Positions 1-7,456 of a DNA stretch of 7,456 nt are shown piece after piece (the stretch's first letter is position 1; each line of letters opens with the position of its first letter). A model generated the notes under the pieces. It saw nothing but the letters and a program-made list of their open reading frames with translations. It searched no databases and was not told the DNA's origin. The translations under genes were made by a program, and so were the position numbers. Location of the stretch: contig JAADEN010000181.1 of assembly GCA_013153375.1 (NCBI GenBank), forward strand, positions 1 to 7,456, written 5' to 3'. The DNA is from Chloroflexota bacterium (GTDB taxonomy: Bacteria > Chloroflexota > Anaerolineae > Anaerolineales > DRMV01).

Positions 1-1
1 C

Positions 2-793
2 GACGCCTGCCCCCAACTGACCGGAGACCCGGCCTACCGCGGTTGCCCGCCCTGGGTGATGGGCCTGGAGGACGCGGCCCGGGCCGTGGACGAGGGACAG
101 CGACTGCGGGTGTGCGCGCTCGCTCCCTGGCTGTGCAATTTGCAGTCCGACGCGGACGGCGACGGCGTGCCCGACGGCGAAGACCGCTGCCCCGACCAGG
201 TCGGGCCCGCGCTCAACAGCGGCTGCCCGTGGGTCATGCCCGGGCCCGGCCAGGTGGAACTGGGCTGCCCCTCCCTGCTGCCCGAGTTCCTGTGCGACGC
301 GGTGCAGCAGAATGTGCAGCGCGACCTGTGGGAGCAGTGGCGCCGCCGCGATTGGCAACAGTCCCCGCCGCCCGACTGGGAGTTCCGCATGGCCCAAAGG
401 CCGGTGGAGCCGCCCGAACAGGTGCGCCTGCAGTTGGAGAACGTGACCACCAACGCGGCCTGGGTGGACCTGGACTGCACTGTGCGCGTGGACGACGGGT
501 CCTGGCGTCCCCTGACCCTGGAAAGCGCGGACGGCACCCAGTGGAGCCTGCGCGCCAGCCAGGCGTCCGTGGACCTGACGGACCCGCAGCCCGACGGCCT
601 GGACCTGCGCCTGGTGTGCTGGGGCTGGCGCGACTTCAGCGAGGGCGAGGTCTTTCTGGGCCGGGTGCGTCTGGCGTACTCGTGGACCGGCTTTCCGGCC
701 CGGGAGTTCAGGTTGACATCCCAAGACGGCGAGGCCGGGTACAACTTCCGCGTGGCGTTCACCCTGTGCGAAGACCCGGCCGCGTGTCCGTAA
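2..793 (+). CDS. Surface protein with thrombospondin type-3-like repeats, 3' part (start lies outside window)
   Basis: The frame is open from the left edge to TAA at 791-793, giving 263 residues, so the true start lies upstream. Numbering from the first codon in the window, two related units are visible. The first begins DACP with cysteines at residues 3 and 15. The second (residues 49-77) has the acidic pattern DADGDGVPDGEDRCP with cysteines at 63 and 75. In both units the cysteines are 12 apart and the second is followed by a PW/WVM segment; the units repeat every 60 residues. DxDxDGxxDxxDxCP is the calcium-binding loop pattern of thrombospondin type-3 repeats, which usually occur in secreted or cell-surface proteins. 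Residues about 140-263 alternate hydrophobic and polar residues and look like a beta-sandwich; no family is recognised. The stop is 25 bp before the next gene, whose product is a surface lipoprotein, suggesting one operon and a shared envelope role. The function is unknown. The coding frame is confident; the TSP3 assignment is good but rests on one full motif. Confidence 0.85.
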   Translation, partial: DACPQLTGDPAYRGCPPWVMGLEDAARAVDEGQRLRVCALAPWLCNLQSDADGDGVPDGEDRCPDQVGPALNSGCPWVMPGPGQVELGCPSLLPEFLCDAVQQNVQRDLWEQWRRRDWQQSPPPDWEFRMAQRPVEPPEQVRLQLENVTTNAAWVDLDCTVRVDDGSWRPLTLESADGTQWSLRASQASVDLTDPQPDGLDLRLVCWGWRDFSEGEVFLGRVRLAYSWTGFPAREFRLTSQDGEAGYNFRVAFTLCEDPAACP

Positions 794-807
794 CCGTGCA
801 GGTCACC

Positions 808-813
808 GGAGGA
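808..813 (+). promoter_or_regulatory. Shine-Dalgarno site for the surface lipoprotein gene
   Basis: GGAGGA lies five bases before the ATG at 819. This fixes the start, and the resulting N-terminus is a well-formed lipoprotein signal peptide. No separate promoter is evident in the 25-bp gap after the preceding gene, so translational coupling in one mRNA is likely. Confidence 0.85.
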
Positions 814-818
814 CGAAG

Positions 819-2459
819 ATGAAGCACCGAGCGCGTTTTTGGTGGTGGAGCGGCGTGCTCCTGGCGCTGGCCCTGGCCGGATGCACTTTCCGCCTGCAGG
901 GCCGCTGGACAGGCGTGTACATCTCGCATCCCCGGGACGGGGACCGCATCCCGGGCGGCACCGAGGTGGAAGTGACGGTGCGGGTGCAGGAGAACGCCCC
1001 CGCGGGGCCGGGCGTGTTGTTCGTGCGCGGCCCCTACAACGCGGTGTCGTATGCCCTGACCTTCGAGCCCCGGGAGGAGGACCTGTACGAGGCCCGGGTG
1101 ACCTGGCAGCCCGCGCACCTGGGCGAGTACACCCTGTACGCGCAGGTGCCCGTGCAAAGCCGCGGCGGAGAGGTGGTGGAGACGCGCCAGGTCCGGGTGA
1201 CCGCGGTCGAGGTGCCGCCCCTGGAGGAGCGGGGCTGGAAGATGGTCCCGGGAACGACGGCCGCGCCGCAGGCCACCTCCAGCCCCACCGCGACCCAACC
1301 GCCCACCGCGACGGCCACCCGCCAGGCCACGGCCACGGCCACCGCGACGCCCTCGCCCACCGCCACCCCCTCGCCCACGCCGCTGCCGTGCCACAGGGCC
1401 GCGTTCGTCGCGGATGTGACCATCCCCGACGGCACCCGGCTGGACCCGGGCCAGAATTTCGTCAAGATCTGGCGGCTGAAGAACGCGGGCTCGTGCGCCT
1501 GGACGCCCGACTACGCGGTGGTCTTCGACTCGGGCGACGACCTGGACGCGCCTGAGTCCACGCCCATCGGCCAGCGCGTCGCGCCCGGGCAGATGGTGGA
1601 TGTGCGCGTGCCATTGACCGCGCCCCACGATCCGGGCACCTATCGGGCCAACTTCAAACTGCGCAGCCCCGACGGGCAGGTCTTCGGCCTGGGCGCGCAA
1701 GACATCCCCTTCTATGTGGAAATTCGGGTCGTGGCCCTGCTGCCGGATCTGGTGGTGCAGGGCATCACCTTCGACCCCGCGACGCCCGTGGAAGGGCAGA
1801 CCTTCCAGGTGCAGGTCACGGTGGCCAACCAGGGCGACGGGGCCAGCGGCCCGTTCAGCGTGGGCTGGGCCACCGATCCGCGTTCCCAGGTGTACTACTG
1901 CAACTGGAGCCTGAACGGCCTGGCCCCGGGCGCGCAGCAGACCCTGACCTGCGCCGCGGGCGGCAGCCACGGCCATCTGCCCGCGGGCACCTACGACACT
2001 TACGCCCGGGTGGACACGGGCCAGCAAATCGCGGAGCAGAACGAGGACAACAACACCCGCTCGGCCCCGCTGCGCATCATCTCCAGCGACACCACAGGGC
2101 CGAGCATCAAAGCCTCGTCCTCCAGCCCCGCCATCTATTGGCCCGAAGGTTGCGGGCCCAACGAGGTCACCCTCACCGCGTATGTGAGCGATCCTTCGGG
2201 CGTGGACTGGGTGCGGGTGCGCTATCGGGTGGTGGACGAAAGCGGCGCGGCCGGGCAGTGGGTGACCAAGGACATGACGCTGGAGGGCACCAACCGGTAT
2301 CAGACCGTGCTCGGCCCCGCGGACCTGCAGGCCAGCCTGAACCCGCCGGTGCATTACGGACAGGGCCGGGTGGAATACCGCATCCTGGCCGCGGACCAGG
2401 TGGGCAACATTAGCGAACAGCCCATGCCGGATCTGACGCTGCACTATTGCTTGCGCTGA
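819..2459 (+). CDS. Multidomain surface lipoprotein (Ig-like, Thr/Pro linker, NBR1-like Ig, CARDB, Ig-like)
   Basis: The product has 546 residues. Residues 1-22 form a lipoprotein signal peptide: basic start (MKHRAR), hydrophobic core, and lipobox LAGC with Cys22 as the predicted lipidated residue, so the protein is probably anchored outside the membrane. Residues about 31-130 look like an Ig/cadherin-like beta-sandwich (SHPRDGDRIPGG, then alternating strands). Residues 145-189 are a Thr/Ala/Pro/Ser linker typical of surface proteins. Residues about 194-304 match the NBR1 central-domain-like Ig fold common in Chloroflexota lipoproteins (DGTRLDPGQNFVKIWRLKN, GSCAWTP, VPLTAPHDPGTYRANFKL). Residues about 309-421 fit a CARDB adhesion-type domain (PDLVVQGITFDPATPVEGQ, VANQGDGASGPF, ending EQNEDNN). 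Residues about 427-544 are a further Ig-like domain (YVSDPSGVDWVRVRYRV, AADQVGNIS). No catalytic motif is seen. An adhesive, scaffolding or ligand-binding role on the cell surface is inferred from the domains only. The gene follows the TSP3-repeat gene by 25 bp. Family names are from recognition of motifs, not a search. Confidence 0.92.
   Translation: MKHRARFWWWSGVLLALALAGCTFRLQGRWTGVYISHPRDGDRIPGGTEVEVTVRVQENAPAGPGVLFVRGPYNAVSYALTFEPREEDLYEARVTWQPAHLGEYTLYAQVPVQSRGGEVVETRQVRVTAVEVPPLEERGWKMVPGTTAAPQATSSPTATQPPTATATRQATATATATPSPTATPSPTPLPCHRAAFVADVTIPDGTRLDPGQNFVKIWRLKNAGSCAWTPDYAVVFDSGDDLDAPESTPIGQRVAPGQMVDVRVPLTAPHDPGTYRANFKLRSPDGQVFGLGAQDIPFYVEIRVVALLPDLVVQGITFDPATPVEGQTFQVQVTVANQGDGASGPFSVGWATDPRSQVYYCNWSLNGLAPGAQQTLTCAAGGSHGHLPAGTYDTYARVDTGQQIAEQNEDNNTRSAPLRIISSDTTGPSIKASSSSPAIYWPEGCGPNEVTLTAYVSDPSGVDWVRVRYRVVDESGAAGQWVTKDMTLEGTNRYQTVLGPADLQASLNPPVHYGQGRVEYRILAADQVGNISEQPMPDLTLHYCLR
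1251..1388 (+). repeat. Low-complexity Thr/Ala/Pro linker-coding tract
   Basis: This segment inside the lipoprotein gene is built from near-repeats of ACC/GCC/GCG/ACG/CCC codons, with blocks such as CCCTCGCCCACC and GCCACGGCC recurring. It encodes residues 145-190, nearly all Thr, Ala, Pro or Ser. Such linkers space folded domains from the membrane anchor. Its repetitive DNA makes it a likely site of length variation between strains, which is an inference. Confidence 0.75.
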
Positions 2460-2524
2460 AAGTCGGGCCATGACCTCCGGGCGGGGCCGGCCTTCAGACA
2501 GGGTGGGGAAGGGGGACGATCATT

Positions 2525-2542
2525 GGGCCGGGCGGCCGGCCC
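2525..2542 (+). terminator. Weak candidate terminator hairpin after the lipoprotein gene
   Basis: GGGCCGG (2525-2531) pairs perfectly with CCGGCCC (2536-2542) across a four-base loop, 65 bp after the lipoprotein stop. The tail is not a clean T run: GTTCCCGGAGGG intervenes before TTTT at 2554-2557. It could stop the upstream operon, but in this GC-rich DNA short hairpins also arise by chance. Confidence 0.3.
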
Positions 2543-2590
2543 GTTCCCGGAGGGTTTTCCCCAGATAGAGGCGCCCAACGCGTAGCGAGG

Positions 2591-2675
2591 TTATGTGGAT
2601 ATTCGGATGGCAAGTTTTAAATTCGTAGTCGTAGAGGCTGGGGATATGGGGATTGCGCGGCGGCTTTTATAAGGA
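2591..2675. other. AT-rich island with an inverted DnaA-box-like site (possible unwinding region)
   Basis: Positions 2591-2636 are about 63% A+T (29 of 46 bases) in a window that is about two thirds G+C. They include GTTTTAAATTC, and TTTTATAA follows at 2665-2672. TGTGGATAT at 2594-2602 is, on the minus strand, ATATCCACA, one mismatch from the DnaA box TTATCCACA. TAGTCGTAG sits at the edge of the island. An AT-rich stretch beside DnaA boxes is what a DNA unwinding element looks like, but unwinding is inferred. No gene or convincing promoter was found here. Confidence 0.4.
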
Positions 2676-2789
2676 AGAAGGGCCTCGGTGACCCTGGGCC
2701 GTGGCCGCGGTGGGCGGCCCGCCGCGGGGACAGGCTGGGGATGGGGCGGGGACAAGTTTTCCGGCGTTGTCCCGAGGAAATCCCCGGAG

Positions 2790-2919
2790 TTGTCCACAAC
2801 CCCATATCTGGGAGGCGGGGCCTGGGCGAGGCCAAAATTTGGGGCGCCGCGGGCCCGCCGCGGGGATGTTTATCCACAGTCCGCCGCGGTTGTCCACAGT
2901 TTTTCCGCACTTATCCACA
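2790..2919 (+). promoter_or_regulatory. DnaA-box cluster (candidate replication origin or DnaA-binding control site)
   Basis: Four 9-mers match the bacterial DnaA box, all in the same orientation: TTGTCCACA at 2790-2798, TTATCCACA at 2870-2878, TTGTCCACA at 2890-2898 and TTATCCACA at 2911-2919. TTATCCACA is the general consensus and TTGTCCACA is the form favoured in high-GC bacteria. The last three start 20 and 21 bp apart, about two helical turns, so they would lie on one face of the DNA. Degenerate TTGTCCC-type half-sites in inverted orientation occur at 2749-2755 and 2767-2773. The cluster is non-coding and sits between convergent genes. Known origins combine such boxes with an AT-rich element; one candidate lies about 120-200 bp to the left. 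The dnaA or dnaN genes that often flank origins are not in the window. A titration or reactivation site is the main alternative. Confidence 0.65.
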
Positions 2920-2920
2920 G

Positions 2921-2948
2921 AAAAACGCCCCGCCGCGGGGGCGGGGCG
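2921..2948 (-). terminator. Rho-independent terminator of rpoB
   Basis: On the minus strand CGCCCCGCC (2948 down to 2940) pairs perfectly with GGCGGGGCG (2934 down to 2926) across a five-base loop, and five T residues follow (2925 to 2921). It begins 21 bp after the rpoB stop. A nine-pair GC stem plus a T tract is a canonical intrinsic terminator. It abuts the last DnaA box directly, so rpoB transcripts would stop just before entering the DnaA-box array. It also implies that nothing downstream is co-transcribed with rpoB. Confidence 0.87.
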
Positions 2949-2969
2949 CTCTGTGGGGCCGGGGGAGGG

Positions 2970-6890
<3,921 letters not shown>

Positions 6891-6900
6891 AACTGCAAGA

Positions 6901-6905
6901 CCTCC
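6901..6905 (-). promoter_or_regulatory. Shine-Dalgarno site of rpoB
   Basis: GGAGG on the minus strand, ten bases before the ATG at 6890-6888. It decides between this ATG and the upstream in-frame GTG at 6911, which has no comparable site in front of it. Confidence 0.75.
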
Positions 6906-6947
6906 AACCACCGAGGGTCACCGAATAGGAACAAGGCGCAAAACTCT

Positions 6948-6976
6948 ATTATAGTGGACACGGACGGTTTGGGCAA
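6948..6976 (-). promoter_or_regulatory. Sigma70-type promoter of rpoB
   Basis: On the minus strand, TTGCCC (-35, 6976 to 6971) and a perfect TATAAT (-10, 6953 to 6948) are separated by exactly 17 bp. The -35 matches four of six consensus bases. The A/T-rich segment just upstream (TTTTTCGCGTTTTAA) could serve as an UP element. Transcription would start near 6941, giving a leader of about 50 nt before the ATG. This indicates rpoB has its own strong housekeeping promoter and does not depend on a ribosomal-protein operon. Confidence 0.85.
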
Positions 6977-6988
6977 GGTTAAAACGCG

Positions 6989-7041
6989 AAAAAGCAACAC
7001 CACATCCTTCGGCCTCGTCCATCCAAGGCCGCCATGGATGT
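6989..7041 (-). terminator. Possible two-part hairpin terminator between tRNA-Leu and rpoB
   Basis: On the minus strand ACATCC (7041-7036) pairs with GGATGT (7007-7002), enclosing a second stem, CGGCCT (7031-7026) with AGGCCG (7015-7010). The internal loop is 4/2 bases and the terminal loop ten. TTTTT follows at 6993-6989 after eight further bases. The T run is farther from the stem than in a canonical terminator, so it may be an imperfect terminator for the tRNA transcript. It lies immediately upstream of the rpoB promoter. Confidence 0.4.
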
Positions 7042-7071
7042 CGCTGTGCTTCGCTCCCCAACATAACCGTG

Positions 7072-7154
7072 TGGGGCGAGCGGGAATCGAACCCGCACGG
7101 GCGAAGCCCGGGGGATTTTAAGTCCCCTGCGTCTGCCTGTTCCGCCATCGCCCC
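7072..7154 (-). tRNA. trnL: tRNA-Leu (anticodon UAA)
   Basis: This is an 83-nt class II tRNA on the minus strand. The acceptor stem GGGGCGA (7154-7148) pairs fully with TCGCCCC (7079-7073), followed by discriminator A at 7072. The anticodon stem GGGGA/TCCCC encloses the loop CTTAAAA, anticodon TAA at 7120-7118. The long variable arm CGGGCTTCGCCCG is typical of leucine tRNAs, and the T arm is GCGGG-TTCGATT-CCCGC. The 3' CCA is not encoded (CAC follows), so the CCA-adding enzyme must complete it. It decodes UUA, and UUG by wobble, codons that are rare in this GC-rich DNA. Confidence 0.97.
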
Positions 7155-7162
7155 GCGACTTT

Positions 7163-7192
7163 ATTGTACCGCGGCCGCGGCGCGAGGGTCAA
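7163..7192 (-). promoter_or_regulatory. Sigma70-type promoter of tRNA-Leu
   Basis: On the minus strand TTGACC (-35, 7192 to 7187) and TACAAT (-10, 7168 to 7163) each match five of six consensus bases, with an 18-bp GC-rich spacer. The start site would fall only a few bases before the mature tRNA 5' end at 7154, giving a very short leader. Confidence 0.75.
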
Positions 7193-7213
7193 GGGCCGCG
7201 GCTGATGGCCGTC

Positions 7214-7276
7214 GTTTTGGAACCACGGATGAACACGGATGGGGACGGACGGACACAGAGGGATGAAACCGCGGAT
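7214..7276 (+). repeat. 63-bp direct repeat, copy 1
   Basis: This segment recurs at 7394-7456, exactly 180 bp later, with 60 of 63 identical bases (differences at 7251, 7252 and 7257). It contains ACCACGGATGAACACGGATG and ends ACCGCGGAT. The elements CGGAT recur within it and continue to 7296. Similar CACGGATGAACACGGAT strings are, from general experience, widespread dispersed intergenic repeats in environmental bacterial genomes. No coding function is supported. The flank GGCTGATGGCC is also loosely repeated before copy 2. Confidence 0.9.
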
Positions 7277-7328
7277 CAACGCGGATGCGCGCGGATTGAC
7301 GCAGGGATCGTGGGCATGGAGGCAATAC

Positions 7329-7392
7329 TACCGGCTGACGGCGGGCGCAGCACCGCTGCGCCCCTACCGGCCAACGGCTACCGGCTGACGGC
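7329..7392 (+). repeat. Three copies of TACCGGCYRACGGC around a palindrome
   Basis: TACCGGCTGACGGC occurs at 7329-7342 and 7379-7392, and TACCGGCCAACGGC at 7365-7378; the last two copies are directly adjacent. The first and second copies flank the hairpin at 7343-7363. The whole block lies between the two 63-bp repeats, so the region is a composite of nested repeats with no gene. Confidence 0.85.
7343..7363. repeat. Perfect 8-bp hairpin in the repeat block
   Basis: GGGCGCAG (7343-7350) pairs with CTGCGCCC (7356-7363) across the loop CACCG. No T run follows on the plus strand and none is clear on the minus strand, so it does not look like a terminator. Its setting among short direct repeats resembles REP-like palindromic elements. 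Confidence 0.75.
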
Positions 7393-7393
7393 T

Positions 7394-7456
7394 GTTTTGG
7401 AACCACGGATGAACACGGATGGGGACGGACAAACACGGAGGGATGAAACCGCGGAT
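7394..7456 (+). repeat. 63-bp direct repeat, copy 2 (cut by window edge)
   Basis: This is the second copy of the repeat at 7214-7276, with three substitutions. It runs to the last base, so its full length and any further copies lie outside the window. By analogy with copy 1, a CGGAT-rich extension probably continues beyond the edge. Confidence 0.88.

Noticed and set aside
759..2471. Long open frame on the minus strand (570 codons)
   Set aside because: It mirrors the lipoprotein gene, has low-complexity Arg/Gly/Ala runs, and lacks any recognisable domain; the plus-strand frame has a signal peptide, ribosome site and known domains.
2660..2675. Possible promoter around TTTTATAAGG
   Set aside because: No -35 element at a workable distance and no gene downstream on the plus strand before the convergent rpoB.
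2591..2918. Several minus- and plus-strand short frames in the gap between the lipoprotein gene and rpoB
   Set aside because: They overlap one another, lack ribosome sites, and are dominated by Pro/Arg/Gly from GC-rich repeats; the region is better explained by DnaA boxes and a terminator.
6891..6911. Alternative rpoB start at GTG 6911 (seven extra residues)
   Set aside because: No Shine-Dalgarno site precedes it, the added residues are not typical of RpoB, and GGAGG is placed for the ATG at 6890.
6918..7148. Short minus-strand frame of 76 codons starting MAEQADAGDLKS
   Set aside because: This is the well-known spurious translation of a leucine tRNA gene; it covers the tRNA and the rpoB promoter.
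7161..7436. Minus-strand frame of 91 codons with repeated RPHPCSSVVPK
   Set aside because: The repeated peptide comes from the two intergenic DNA repeats. Such frames are often annotated as hypothetical proteins, but no ribosome site or domain supports this one.
7214..7456. Possible CRISPR array
   Set aside because: Only two repeat copies, 63 bp long, with a 117-bp gap that itself contains repeats; there are no uniform spacers and no cas genes.

Overview
The window is GC-rich, roughly two thirds G+C by eye. It reads as chromosomal DNA of a Chloroflexota-like bacterium, most likely Anaerolineae or a related lineage. That placement is inferred from an NBR1-type Ig/CARDB lipoprotein with a Thr/Ala/Pro linker, from the RpoB sequence, and from the style of intergenic repeats. 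No phylogeny could be run.

Layout from left to right: (1) 2-793 (+) is the 3' part of a gene for a secreted or surface protein with thrombospondin type-3-like calcium-binding repeats and a beta-rich C-terminal region. (2) 819-2459 (+), 25 bp downstream and probably in the same operon, encodes a four-part surface lipoprotein: Ig-like, Thr/Pro linker, NBR1-like Ig, CARDB, Ig-like. (3) 2460-2969 is a 510-bp non-coding gap between convergent genes. It holds an AT-rich island, an inverted DnaA-box-like site, and four good DnaA boxes (two TTATCCACA, two TTGTCCACA). The last three boxes are spaced 20 and 21 bp apart and interleaved with a repeated CCGCCGCGG motif. The gap also holds the rpoB terminator. 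(4) 2970-6890 (-) is complete rpoB, the RNA polymerase beta subunit, 1306 aa, with its own consensus-like promoter. (5) 7072-7154 (-) is tRNA-Leu(UAA) with its own promoter. (6) 7200-7456 is a gene-free stretch of dispersed-type repeats: two 63-bp copies exactly 180 bp apart, three copies of a 14-bp motif, and a perfect 8-bp hairpin.

Two things stand out. First, the DnaA-box array resembles a replication origin or a DnaA-titration/reactivation site, but it lies where two genes converge and rpoB is transcribed towards it. Second, rpoB is a solitary unit here: rpoC does not follow it and no ribosomal protein gene precedes it. Its product carries an insert of about 140 residues, built from four degenerate repeats, just before the segment bearing the active-site lysines. 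No mobile element, CRISPR array or defence gene was found.
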